5,897 bases of DNA, from NCBI GenBank assembly GCA_947455875.1, contig CANGSD010000095.1, positions 1-5,897 of the forward strand, read 5' to 3'. Source of the stretch: Comamonadaceae bacterium (GTDB lineage: Bacteria; Pseudomonadota; Gammaproteobacteria; Burkholderiales; Burkholderiaceae). This document shows positions 1 through 5,897 of this stretch, in pieces (position 1 is the first letter of the stretch; each line of letters opens with the position of its first letter). The notes below the pieces were generated by a model that saw only the letters and a program-made list of their open reading frames with translations, ran no database searches and had not been told where the DNA came from. Made by a program: the position numbers and the translations under genes.

Positions 1-369
1 CACGTTGACGATGATGCCGCAGCGTGCGTAGGTGCTCTTGCCCAGGCAGATGGTGAGCACATTGCGCGGAATACGGAAGTATTCGACCGTGCGCGCCAGC
101 GCGAAGCTGTTGGGGGGAATGATGCAGGAGTCACCGTGAAAGTCGACGAAGCTTTTCTCGTCGAAGTTCTTGGGGTCGACCACCGTGCTGTGGATGTTGG
201 TGAACACCTTGAACTCGGGCGCGCAGCGGATGTCGTAGCCGTAGCTGGACGTGCCATAGCTGATCACCCGCTGGCCGTTGGCCTCGCGCACTTGCTTGGG
301 CTCGAAAGGGTCGATCAGGCCGTGCTGTTCGGCCATGCGGCGGATCCACTTGTCGCTCTTGATGGTCAT
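1..369 (-). CDS. dcd: dCTP deaminase, N-terminal 123 residues (3' end beyond window)
   Basis: Deaminates dCTP to dUTP in the cytoplasm; dUTP is then hydrolysed to dUMP, the precursor of dTMP. The visible part is 123 residues of a family usually about 188 long. It starts [17 protein letters not shown] and contains the family segments [13 protein letters not shown] (residues 37-49), [17 protein letters not shown] (64-80), [19 protein letters not shown] (83-101) and [14 protein letters not shown] (110-123). The last corresponds to the substrate-binding GRSSLARLG region of E. coli Dcd. The catalytic glutamate lies past the left edge, so catalysis cannot be confirmed here. The ATG is supported by an AGGAG at 376-380, six bases upstream. 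The gene lies 31 bases after the htpX terminator, so it needs readthrough, a promoter inside htpX or the weak -10 element at 387-392. A dUTP-forming dCTP deaminase is much more likely than a dUTPase because of the full-length alignment with this family. Confidence 0.95.
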   Translation of the reverse strand, partial: MTIKSDKWIRRMAEQHGLIDPFEPKQVREANGQRVISYGTSSYGYDIRCAPEFKVFTNIHSTVVDPKNFDEKSFVDFHGDSCIIPPNSFALARTVEYFRIPRNVLTICLGKSTYARCGIIVNV

Positions 370-386
370 GGAGTGCTCCTGGCGCA

Positions 387-392
387 ATTGTA
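387..392 (-). promoter_or_regulatory. Candidate -10 element for dcd
   Basis: On the minus strand the gap between the htpX terminator and dcd contains TACAAT, a five-of-six match to the sigma-70 -10 consensus. Initiation about seven bases downstream would start the mRNA just before the AGGAG ribosome site, giving a leader of only about 10-12 bases. No good -35 hexamer is present: the 17-base-spaced hexamer falls in the terminator hairpin (TCGGGC). This is a suggestive but weak call. Confidence 0.2.
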
Positions 393-400
393 GGGGCCAG

Positions 401-422
401 AAAAAAGCCGCCCGAAGGCGGC
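401..422 (-). terminator. Rho-independent terminator after htpX
   Basis: Read on the minus strand, a perfect six-base-pair all-GC stem, GCCGCC / GGCGGC, closes a TTCG loop and is followed directly by six T. The C(UUCG)G tetraloop is an exceptionally stable RNA hairpin cap. It lies 20 bases past the htpX stop codon, as expected for an intrinsic terminator, and separates htpX from dcd. On the plus strand the hairpin has no following T run, so it acts in one direction only. Confidence 0.9.
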
Positions 423-442
423 GGGTCGTGCCAGAGGCGGGA

Positions 443-1315
443 TCAGGCCGACTGCTGCAGGGCCGCAATCCGCTCCTCGATGGGCGGGTGGCTGGAGAAC
501 AGCTTGCCCACGCCCGAGGTGATGCCCATGGCCTGCAGACCTTGGGGCAAGGTGCCCGGCACCATGCCGCCCAAGCGCGCCAGCGCATTGACCATGGGTT
601 GCTTGCGCCCCATCAGGTCGGCGGCGCCACGGTCGGCGCGGAACTCGCGCTGGCGAGAGAACCAGGCCACGATGATGGCGGCCAGGAAGCCCAGGACGAT
701 GTCCAGCACGATGGTGGTCACCCAGTAGCCGATGCCAGGGCCGGTGTTCTCGGAATCGTTGCGACGCAGGAAGCTGTCCACCGCGTAGCCGATCACGCGC
801 GAGAGGAACACGACGAAGGTGTTCATCACGCCCTGGATCAGGGCCATGGTCACCATGTCGCCGTTGGCAATGTGGGCCACCTCATGGCCGATCACCGCCT
901 CGACTTCCTCGCGGGTCATGCCTTGCAGCAAGCCGGTGGACACTGCCACCAGCGCGTTGTTTTTGAAGGCGCCCGTGGCAAAGGCGTTGGGCTCGCCCTC
1001 GAAGATGCCGACCTCGGGCATGCCGATGCCGGCCTTGTCGGCAAAGCGCCGCACGGTGTCAACGATCCAGGCCTCGTCGGCATTGCTCGGCTGCGAGATC
1101 AACTGCACGCCCGCGCTCCATTTGGCGATGGGCTTGGACAGCAGCAGCGAGATGAAAGCGCCGCCAAAGCCCATGATCAGAGCGAATCCGAGCAGAGCGC
1201 CCAGGTTCAGGCCATTGGCCGTGAGGAATCGGTTGACACCCAGCAGGTTGGCCACGATGCCCAGCACCAGCACGATGGCGAGGTTGGTGGCGACGAACAG
1301 GATGATGCGTTTCAT
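443..1315 (-). CDS. htpX: Membrane zinc metalloprotease HtpX
   Basis: An M48-family protease of the inner membrane that degrades damaged or misassembled membrane proteins, in E. coli working alongside FtsH. The 290 residues match the usual length (293 in E. coli). The start [20 protein letters not shown] is the typical first membrane segment (about 4-24), followed by a second at about 36-58. The zinc site is complete: HEVAH at 144-148 and the third ligand E224 in QREFRAD (222-228). Two further hydrophobic stretches lie at about 155-178 and 195-218. The C-terminal [13 protein letters not shown] (274-286) is also typical. The ATG has a GGAG at 1321-1324, five bases upstream. The gene is preceded by a 102-base gap with a candidate sigma-32-like promoter and followed by a strong terminator, so it looks monocistronic. 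HtpX is heat-shock or envelope-stress induced in enterobacteria. Confidence 0.97.
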   Translation of the reverse strand: MKRIILFVATNLAIVLVLGIVANLLGVNRFLTANGLNLGALLGFALIMGFGGAFISLLLSKPIAKWSAGVQLISQPSNADEAWIVDTVRRFADKAGIGMPEVGIFEGEPNAFATGAFKNNALVAVSTGLLQGMTREEVEAVIGHEVAHIANGDMVTMALIQGVMNTFVVFLSRVIGYAVDSFLRRNDSENTGPGIGYWVTTIVLDIVLGFLAAIIVAWFSRQREFRADRGAADLMGRKQPMVNALARLGGMVPGTLPQGLQAMGITSGVGKLFSSHPPIEERIAALQQSA

Positions 1316-1353
1316 TCGAACTCCGGTAACGGGGAAAATTGGATTGCCAGCGA

Positions 1354-1381
1354 AGATAAGGCCAGCGGCAAGGAATGCAAG
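1354..1381 (-). promoter_or_regulatory. Candidate heat-shock (sigma-32-like) promoter of htpX
   Basis: In the gap upstream of htpX the minus strand reads CTTGCA (1381-1376), a 14-base spacer, then CCTTATCT (1361-1354). This resembles the E. coli sigma-32 pattern CTTGAA, 13-15 bases, CCCCATNT: five of six positions match in the -35 box and five of the seven fixed positions in the -10 box. Initiation would fall near 1347, giving a leader of about 30 bases that includes the GGAG ribosome site. A sigma-70 reading of the same place (TTGCAT, 16 bases, TATCTT) is possible but matches less well. The assignment rests on pattern matching by eye and on the known heat-shock control of htpX in other bacteria. 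Confidence 0.35.
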
Positions 1382-1417
1382 ACAAACCCTGGAAATCGCC
1401 GGGTTTTGAAGGGTTTT

Positions 1418-2182
1418 TCAGGCGCGGGGGGGGCGAAACACCCGGGCATCGTCATAAAACGCCGCCGCCTCGTTGGCCGCCCACCACCCAGGCACGCCCA
1501 GCACCGGCAAGGGCACAAAGGGCTTGGAGGCCAGGCGGTCTTCGCTGAGGGCGGCCGCCAGCCAGGTATCGGCCTCCTGCCGGCTGCCCAGGGGCGCGCC
1601 GGCGTGCCAGACATGGGCGGTCATGTCCTTGCGTGGCGCCACCAGCTTTTCCAGCAGGGCGTGACCGAAGATCAGCAGCCGCGCCTGCGCCCAAAGCGGG
1701 CGCAATTCGACGAACAGCCGCTGCCACTGGCGCGCCACCAGGGCTTCCCACAGGGCCGCAGGCGCATCGAGCAAGGCGCCGTTCTCGTCAAAGACCGTGA
1801 TCGCGTCGCGCACCGGGCCCCGCACCGCGCCCACGCCGTGCGCGGCGATCTGCACGGCCTGCAACTCGTTCAGACGCCGCTTGGCCTGCGGGAAATGCAG
1901 CCAGCACAGGCCGTTAAAGAAATCGTGCAGGCCCTCGCGGGTGGGGCACTGGCGCTGCTCGAAGATGAAACGTTCGTAGGCAGCGCCCTCGGGCATTGCG
2001 TCCTGCGGCACGAAGCGCACGGCGTGTGCGCCCGCTGAGTCCGCCTGGCCCTTGAGGGCCTGATTGAGGGCCTCATACACCGGCGCGCCGGCCGCGACAC
2101 GGGCCATCACCGCCTGCCCCGTCTCACCCCAAGGGGCGTACCAGGGTGCACGCCAATCGGGTGCGATCAGGCCACTTTCCAC
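1418..2182 (-). CDS. DUF3025 domain protein, function unknown
   Basis: A 254-residue protein that I recognise as a DUF3025 member; no reaction is known to me for this family. Conserved-looking blocks are [10 protein letters not shown] (9-18), [20 protein letters not shown] (86-105), [20 protein letters not shown] (121-140), [20 protein letters not shown] (173-192) and a C-terminal [10 protein letters not shown] followed by N, YDD and VFR (225-249). It is rich in tryptophan and has no signal peptide or membrane segment, so it is probably cytoplasmic. The start is a GTG at 2182 lying 16 bases inside the end of pyrC. It keeps the aromatic N-terminal block, and the next in-frame ATG is codon 26. 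A GGTGAG at 2191-2196, eight bases upstream, is the only ribosome-site-like sequence. The overlap suggests translational coupling to pyrC. No clear terminator follows it. Confidence 0.85.
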   Translation of the reverse strand: MESGLIAPDWRAPWYAPWGETGQAVMARVAAGAPVYEALNQALKGQADSAGAHAVRFVPQDAMPEGAAYERFIFEQRQCPTREGLHDFFNGLCWLHFPQAKRRLNELQAVQIAAHGVGAVRGPVRDAITVFDENGALLDAPAALWEALVARQWQRLFVELRPLWAQARLLIFGHALLEKLVAPRKDMTAHVWHAGAPLGSRQEADTWLAAALSEDRLASKPFVPLPVLGVPGWWAANEAAAFYDDARVFRPPRA

Positions 2183-3207
2183 GCCAGGGTCTCACCGCCG
2201 CCCAGGGGCTTGATCTGCGCCTGGCCAAAGGGATAGGTCTCGGGCAGCTGCCAGGCCTGGCGGCGCAGGGTCAGGGTGTCGGTGTTGCGGGGCAGACCAT
2301 AGAAATCCGCGCCGAAATGGCTGGCAAAGCCCTCGAGCTTGTCCAGGGCGCCCGCGGTCTCGAAGGCCTGGGCGTACAGCTCCATGGCCGCCGGCGCGGT
2401 GTAGCAGCCGGCGCAGCCGGTGGCATGTTCCTTCAGGTGAGCGGCGTGCGGCGCGCTGTCGGTGCCCAGGAAAAAACGCGGGCTGCCGCTGGTGGCGGCC
2501 TGCACCAGCGCCTGGCGGTGCGTCTCGCGTTTGAGGACTGGCAGGCAGTAGTAATGGGGTCGGATGCCGCCGGTGAAGATCGCGTTGCGGTTGTAAAGCA
2601 GATGGTGGGCGGTGATCGTGGCCGCCGTCAGCGGGCCGGCCTGCGCCACATACTGCGCCGCCTCGCGGGTCGTGATGTGCTCCATCACGATCTTGAGCCC
2701 CGGGAAATCGCGGCGCAGCGGAATCAGCTGCTGCTCGATGAACACCGCCTCGCGGTCAAACAGGTCGATGTCGGACGACGTCACCTCGCCGTGCACCAGC
2801 AGCAGCAGGCCCTCCTTCTGCATGGCCTCGAGCGTGGCGTAGGTCTTGCGGATGTCGGTCACGCCCGCATCGCTGTTGGTGGTGGCACCGGCGGGATACA
2901 GCTTCAGGGCCACCACACCCGCCTCGCGCGCGCGCCGGATCTCGGCGGGCGGCAGGTTGTCGGTGAGGTACAGCGTCATCAGCGGCTCGAAGTGCTGGCC
3001 CGCCGGCACATGGGCCGCAATCCGTTCGCGGTAAGCCGCCGCCTGGGCGGCGGTGGTGACCGGTGGCCTCAGGTTCGGCATGACGATGGCGCGGGCGAAC
3101 TGGGCGGCGGTGTGAGGCACCACAGTGGCCAGCGCGTCGCCATCGCGCAGGTGGGTGTGCCAGTCGTCCGGACGGGTGATCGTGATCGAGGAAGTCGAGG
3201 CGTTCAT
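2167..3207 (-). CDS. pyrC: Dihydroorotase, class II (E. coli PyrC type)
   Basis: Catalyses the reversible ring closure of N-carbamoyl-L-aspartate to L-dihydroorotate, the third step of UMP synthesis, in the cytoplasm. The 346 residues match the E. coli enzyme (about 348) throughout. The binuclear zinc site is complete: H17 and H19 in [12 protein letters not shown] (12-23), the carbamylated lysine K102 in [13 protein letters not shown] (100-112), H139 in LLVHGEV, H177 in MEHITT and the catalytic D250 in LGTDSAPH. The substrate-binding region [10 protein letters not shown] (43-52) is intact. The ATG at 3207 is chosen because it begins just ahead of the conserved [11 protein letters not shown]. 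Its ribosome site is poor (a GGGG only one base from the ATG). It lies 52 bases after gltL with no real terminator between, so cotranscription is possible, and its 3' end overlaps the DUF3025 gene. No other pyrimidine-synthesis gene is adjacent except dcd further downstream. Confidence 0.98.
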   Translation of the reverse strand: MNASTSSITITRPDDWHTHLRDGDALATVVPHTAAQFARAIVMPNLRPPVTTAAQAAAYRERIAAHVPAGQHFEPLMTLYLTDNLPPAEIRRAREAGVVALKLYPAGATTNSDAGVTDIRKTYATLEAMQKEGLLLLVHGEVTSSDIDLFDREAVFIEQQLIPLRRDFPGLKIVMEHITTREAAQYVAQAGPLTAATITAHHLLYNRNAIFTGGIRPHYYCLPVLKRETHRQALVQAATSGSPRFFLGTDSAPHAAHLKEHATGCAGCYTAPAAMELYAQAFETAGALDKLEGFASHFGADFYGLPRNTDTLTLRRQAWQLPETYPFGQAQIKPLGGGETLAWKVA

Positions 3208-3226
3208 ACCCCGTATTGTGGCTGCT

Positions 3227-3259
3227 CGGGCGCAGGCGCCCGGCAGGCCAGGCGCTGGC
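3227..3259 (-). other. Two tandem GC-rich hairpins between gltL and pyrC
   Basis: Just after the gltL stop the minus strand can fold GCCAG-CGC-CTGGC (3259-3247), then CGGGCGC-CT-GCGCCCG (3242-3227), which would form as six pairs with a four-base loop. Neither is followed by a T run, so they are not classical intrinsic terminators. They may protect the glt mRNA 3' end, slow polymerase or aid Rho-dependent ending, or they may simply reflect high GC. The second ends 19 bases before the pyrC ATG. Confidence 0.3.
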
Positions 3260-4003
3260 TCAGTGCGCCAGGATCTTGTTCAGGAAATCCTGGGTCCGCG
3301 GCTGGCGCGCCTCGGGATTGCCAAAGAATTCGTCCTTGGCGCAGTCTTCCAGGATGCGCCCACCCACGTCGATGAAGATGACCCGATTGGCCACCTTGCG
3401 CGCAAAGCCCATCTCGTGGGTGACCACCATCATGGTCATGCCCTCGCGGGCCAGGGTGAACATCACGTCGAGCACCTCGCCCACCATCTCCGGGTCCAGC
3501 GCGGAGGTGGGCTCGTCAAACAGCATCACGATCGGATCCATGGACAACGCGCGCGCGATCGCCACGCGCTGCTGCTGTCCGCCCGAGAGCTGACCGGGGA
3601 ACTTGTCCTTGTGCGCCATCAGGCCCACGCGATCGAGCCTCTTCAGGCCCCGCGCCTGGGCCTCGTCCATCGAGCGCCCCAGCACCTTGATCTGGGCCAG
3701 GGTGAGGTTCTCGGTCACCGATAGGTGGGGAAATAGCTCGAAGTGCTGGAACACCATGCCCACGCGGCTACGCAGCTGGGGCAGGTTGGTGGCGGGGTCG
3801 TGCAGGGGCACGCCGTCGACAAAGATCTCGCCTTTTTGGATCGGCTCCAAGCCGTTGACCGTCTTGATCAGGGTCGACTTGCCCGAGCCTGAGGGCCCGC
3901 ACACCACCACCACATCGCCCTTGTTGACGCTGACCGAGCAGTCCTGCAGCACCTGCACAGGCCCATACCACTTGGAAACATTCTTGATTTCGATCATGGC
4001 CAT
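3260..4003 (-). CDS. gltL: Glutamate/aspartate ABC transporter ATP-binding protein
   Basis: The cytoplasmic ATPase that drives the GltJK permease pair. The 247 residues hold all nucleotide-binding motifs in order: aromatic A-loop Y13 (SKWYG), Walker [10 protein letters not shown] (36-44), Q-loop Q86 in [12 protein letters not shown], signature LSGGQQQR (139-146), Walker B VMLFDEP (159-165) with D-loop SALD, and switch histidine H196 in VVTHEMGF. The sequence is of the polar amino acid (GltL/GlnQ/HisP) subfamily, and the gltI-J-K context decides for glutamate/aspartate. Two ATGs lie close together at 4003 and 3997. The first is preferred because GGGAG at 4014-4018 is ten bases away from it but 16 from the second. 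That ribosome site abuts the gltK stop codon (gap of 15 bases), which suggests coupled translation. Most family members start at the equivalent of M3, so the true start could be six bases later. Confidence 0.96.
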   Translation of the reverse strand: MAMIEIKNVSKWYGPVQVLQDCSVSVNKGDVVVVCGPSGSGKSTLIKTVNGLEPIQKGEIFVDGVPLHDPATNLPQLRSRVGMVFQHFELFPHLSVTENLTLAQIKVLGRSMDEAQARGLKRLDRVGLMAHKDKFPGQLSGGQQQRVAIARALSMDPIVMLFDEPTSALDPEMVGEVLDVMFTLAREGMTMMVVTHEMGFARKVANRVIFIDVGGRILEDCAKDEFFGNPEARQPRTQDFLNKILAH

Positions 4004-4018
4004 GAAACAGCCGCTCCC

Positions 4019-4684
4019 TCAACGAATGATCTGCACACGCGCCTGCACCTTGCGCACCAGGTAAGACAAGCCCAGACACATCACGAAATACACCACCGCA
4101 GCCAGCAGGTAGGCCTCGACCGGGCGCCCCAGGTTTTTGCCCATGGTCTCAAAGCCCTTGAGCATGTCGTAGGCGCCAATGGCATACACCAGCGAGGTGT
4201 CCTGAAACAGGATGATGGTCTGCGTCAGAAACACCGGCAGCATGTTGCGAAAGGCCTGCGGCAAGATGATCTGCTGCATGTTCTGGCGATAGGTCAGGCC
4301 CAGGGCAAAGCCGGCGTTGACCTGTCCGCGCGGGATGGACTGAATGCCCGCGCGCACGATCTCTGAGAAGTACGCCGCCTCAAAGGCGATGAAAGTGATC
4401 ACCGCCGACATCTCTGCGCCGATCGGCCGGCCGATCGCAAAGGGGATCAGCAGGAAAAACCACAGCAACACCATCACCAGGGGGATCGACCGCATGGTGT
4501 TCACGTAGGCTGCGGCCGGCCACTCCAGGAATCGCTTGCCAGACAGGCGCATCAGGGCGAGGACCGTGCCGAGCAGGATGCCCCCGGCAGTCGCCACCAC
4601 CGTGAGCCAGAGACTGAAGACGAGACCCTGGGCGACGAAGCGCCGGATCAAATCCCAATCGTAGAAGGACAGGTCGAGCGTCAT
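4019..4684 (-). CDS. gltK: Glutamate/aspartate ABC transporter permease GltK
   Basis: An inner-membrane subunit of the importer, pairing with GltJ to form the channel. With the start chosen here it is 221 residues, close to E. coli GltK (224). Hydrophobic segments lie at about 20-44, 64-85, 91-110, 149-168 and 190-210, the usual five for this family. The cytoplasmic EAA loop that docks the ATPase runs from EIVRAGIQSIPRGQ (108-121) through the conserved G at NAGFALGLTYRQ to LPQAFRNMLP (141-150). The frame stays open to a GTG at 4708, but the ATG at 4684 is better: it has GGGAGG eight bases upstream, gives MTLDLSFYDWDLI as in relatives, and lies one base after the gltJ stop (TGAGATG). That arrangement implies translation by the same ribosomes as gltJ. 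Confidence 0.95.
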   Translation of the reverse strand: MTLDLSFYDWDLIRRFVAQGLVFSLWLTVVATAGGILLGTVLALMRLSGKRFLEWPAAAYVNTMRSIPLVMVLLWFFLLIPFAIGRPIGAEMSAVITFIAFEAAYFSEIVRAGIQSIPRGQVNAGFALGLTYRQNMQQIILPQAFRNMLPVFLTQTIILFQDTSLVYAIGAYDMLKGFETMGKNLGRPVEAYLLAAVVYFVMCLGLSYLVRKVQARVQIIR

Positions 4685-4685
4685 C

Positions 4686-5444
4686 TCAGTGCCCTCCCCC
4701 CGTGCCACCCGCCGCCACGAAACCGGGCACGCGGGTGCGTCGCTCGATCACGTTCATCACACGGTTGACGCCGAAGGCCGAGACCGCATACAGCACGGTG
4801 GCGGCCAAGTAGATCTCGATGGGCGCCGAGGTTTCCTCGCCGGCCTGACGCGAGAAAAAGGTAAGTTCAGCCACCGACACCGCGAAGGCCACCGAGGAGT
4901 TTTTGACGATGTTCATCGTCTCGCTGGTCAGAGGTGGAATGATGATGCGCAGGCCCATGGGCAGCAGCACATAGCGGTAGGTCTGCGCGGTGGTCAGGCC
5001 CAAGGCCTGCGCCGCATAGCGCTGTCCGCGGGGCAGGGACTGGATGCCAGCGCGCACCTGCTCGGCGATCCGCGCCGACGTGAACAAGCCCAACGCGATC
5101 ACCACCAGCACCTCGGAGGGCACGGACTTCATGGCCGGCACCACCGCGGGCACCACGAAGTACCACAGGAAGATCTGCACCAGCAGCGGGATGTTGCGAA
5201 ACAACTCGACCCAGGCATTGCCAAGCCGCACCAGCCAAGGGCGGTTGGGGAGCGTGCGCAAGGTGCCGACGATCAGGCCGAAAAACAGCGCCACGCACAA
5301 GGCCAGCAGGGCCACGGTCAGCGTCCAGCCCCAGGCCGAGACGATCCAGTTCAGGTAGGTCTGGTCGCCGCCGCGGCCGAAGCAGCCCTCCACCAGATCA
5401 CCTGTGGTGGTCTCCTTGCAGAACACCCGCCAGTCCAGGGCCAT
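4686..5444 (-). CDS. gltJ: Glutamate/aspartate ABC transporter permease GltJ
   Basis: The second inner-membrane channel subunit. The 252 residues compare with 246 in E. coli. Hydrophobic segments lie at about 38-62, 84-104, 110-126, 182-196 and 208-226. LRTLPNRPWLVRLGNAWVE (62-80) and LFRNIPLLVQIFLWYFVVP (81-99) are typical of GltJ, and the EAA loop runs QVRAGIQSLPRGQ (129-141), ALGLTTAQTYRYVLLP (147-162). The N-terminal segment before the first helix is slightly extended and carries two cysteines, C9 and C21. The C-terminal tail is glycine-rich (AAGGTGGGH). The ATG has a strong AAGGAG at 5451-5456, six bases upstream. Only 22 bases separate it from the T run of the terminator after gltI, too few for a promoter, so expression must come from readthrough or from a promoter inside gltI. 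Confidence 0.95.
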   Translation of the reverse strand: MALDWRVFCKETTTGDLVEGCFGRGGDQTYLNWIVSAWGWTLTVALLALCVALFFGLIVGTLRTLPNRPWLVRLGNAWVELFRNIPLLVQIFLWYFVVPAVVPAMKSVPSEVLVVIALGLFTSARIAEQVRAGIQSLPRGQRYAAQALGLTTAQTYRYVLLPMGLRIIIPPLTSETMNIVKNSSVAFAVSVAELTFFSRQAGEETSAPIEIYLAATVLYAVSAFGVNRVMNVIERRTRVPGFVAAGGTGGGH

Positions 5445-5466
5445 CCGCTGCTCCTTGCCTTTGTCG

Positions 5467-5503
5467 AAAAAAACCCCCGCCGAGGCAGGCCGCGGCAGGG
5501 GTT
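5467..5503 (-). terminator. Rho-independent terminator between gltI and gltJ
   Basis: On the minus strand AACCCC (5503-5498) pairs with GGGGTT (5477-5472). After a one-base mismatch (T/G) GCCG (5496-5493) pairs with CGGC (5482-5479), enclosing a ten-base loop. The stem runs into a tract of T ending at 5467. It begins 21 bases after the gltI stop codon. It sits inside what must be one operon, since gltJ has no room for its own promoter, so it is probably a partial terminator that sets the ratio of binding protein to permease. Confidence 0.85.
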
Positions 5504-5523
5504 GGGATCAGATCAAAGTCCGA

Positions 5524-5897
5524 TCACTTCTTGGCATAGTCTTCCATCGGCTTGTCGTTGGGCGAGGCCCAGGCCGCCCGGGTGCTTTCAGACAGCGCCA
5601 GACCGACCTTCACGTTCTTCGGCGGGATGGGTTGCACGAACCACTTGTCCCACAGCTTGGCCATATCGCCCGAGCGAACCATGCCGGCGATGACATCGTT
5701 ACCCAGTTTCTTGATGCCGGCATCGTCCTTGCGCACCATGATGGCGATGGGCTCGACGCTGAGCACTTCACCCACGATACGGAAGTCGGCCGGGGTCTTG
5801 GCGTTGGCGATGTTGCCCGCCAGGATCGAGCCGTCCATCACGAAGGCGTCGGCGCGGCCCGACTCGAGCAGCAGGAAGCTGTCGGCGTGGTCCTTGC
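5524..5897 (-). CDS. gltI: Glutamate/aspartate periplasmic binding protein, C-terminal 123 residues (5' end beyond window)
   Basis: The periplasmic receptor that captures glutamate and aspartate and delivers them to GltJK. Only the C-terminal 123 complete residues are visible, of a protein usually near 300, so the signal peptide is outside the window. The frame runs open to the right edge, starting KDHADSFLLLESGRADAFVM, where E. coli GltI has KDHGDSFRMLESGRAVAFMM. Further matches are LAGNIANAKTPADFRIVGE (25-43), MVRKDDAGIKKLGND (53-67), a DKWFVQPIPPKN block (83-94) and the ending SPNDKPMEDYAKK. A GTG at 5841 and an ATG at 5838 are internal codons, not starts. Position first in the glt cluster and the terminator directly after it fit the usual high expression of a binding protein. 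Confidence 0.94.
   Translation of the reverse strand, partial: KDHADSFLLLESGRADAFVMDGSILAGNIANAKTPADFRIVGEVLSVEPIAIMVRKDDAGIKKLGNDVIAGMVRSGDMAKLWDKWFVQPIPPKNVKVGLALSESTRAAWASPNDKPMEDYAKK

Noticed and set aside
1384..1406. Possible terminator after the DUF3025 gene: AAACCC and GGGTTT on the minus strand.
   Set aside because: The stem is six pairs, half of them A-T, with an 11-base loop and no T tract after it, and it overlaps the proposed htpX promoter. The repeated AAAACCC nearby is also too short to mean much.
278..2038. A 586-codon open frame on the plus strand.
   Set aside because: It runs antisense to htpX and the DUF3025 gene and crosses their intergenic gap. Its product is low-complexity, rich in H, G, Q, A and R, with no recognisable domain, as expected for the complement of high-GC genes.
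3215..3220. CACAAT on the minus strand as a -10 box for pyrC.
   Set aside because: Only four of six matches, no -35 box, and initiation would fall at the start codon itself.
2146..3375. A 409-codon open frame on the plus strand opposite pyrC.
   Set aside because: Composition is typical of antisense shadow (G, R, A, Q, H runs, no domain), and the minus strand carries a complete PyrC with all metal ligands.
4685..4708. Upstream GTG start extending GltK by eight residues.
   Set aside because: It would overlap gltJ, adds residues not typical of the family, and the ATG at 4684 has a well-spaced GGGAGG.
4689..5693. A 334-codon open frame on the plus strand opposite gltJ and the end of gltI.
   Set aside because: It passes through the gltI-gltJ terminator, has H/Q/G/R-rich content with no domain, and the minus strand genes are clear.
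1..5897. A hidden novel system such as a defence island, retron, CRISPR array, small-protein cluster or mobile element.
   Set aside because: Coding density is near complete with recognised housekeeping genes, the largest gap is 102 bases, and I see no array repeats, target-site duplications or transposase fragments.

Overview
The window is high-GC bacterial chromosome. Every gene I can support lies on the minus strand, packed with short gaps or overlaps. Protein flavour (long-form Burkholderiales-type dCTP deaminase, E. coli-type PyrC, GltIJKL transporter, a DUF3025 protein) points to Betaproteobacteria, order Burkholderiales, probably Comamonadaceae. This assignment is from recalled family resemblance, not a search. 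There is no sign of mobile DNA, CRISPR, phage, tRNA or rRNA.

In transcription order (right to left) the layout is: the 3' part of gltI, a glutamate/aspartate periplasmic binding protein (5897-5524, cut by the window edge); a rho-independent terminator (5503-5467); gltJ and gltK, the two inner-membrane permeases (5444-4686 and 4684-4019); gltL, the ATPase (4003-3260); a 52-base gap holding two small GC-rich hairpins; pyrC, a class II dihydroorotase (3207-2167); a DUF3025 protein of unknown function starting inside the end of pyrC (2182-1418); a 102-base gap with a candidate heat-shock-type promoter; htpX, a membrane zinc metalloprotease (1315-443); a strong terminator with a UUCG loop (422-401); and the first two thirds of dcd, dCTP deaminase (369-1, cut by the window edge).

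The glt genes together form an ABC importer for acidic amino acids. The terminator after gltI probably makes the binding protein more abundant than the membrane parts, because no room exists for a separate promoter before gltJ. PyrC and Dcd both belong to pyrimidine metabolism (UMP synthesis and dUTP supply for dTMP), and aspartate, a substrate of this transporter family, is a carbon-nitrogen source of the pyrimidine ring. Whether this neighbourhood is functional or accidental cannot be told from the sequence. HtpX is a quality-control protease and seems to be its own transcription unit.

I looked for an undescribed system on both strands and did not find one. The region reads as ordinary housekeeping DNA. 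The points most worth a second look are the regulatory arrangements (terminator inside glt, candidate sigma-32 promoter of htpX, the dcd leader) and the uncharacterised DUF3025 gene coupled to pyrC.
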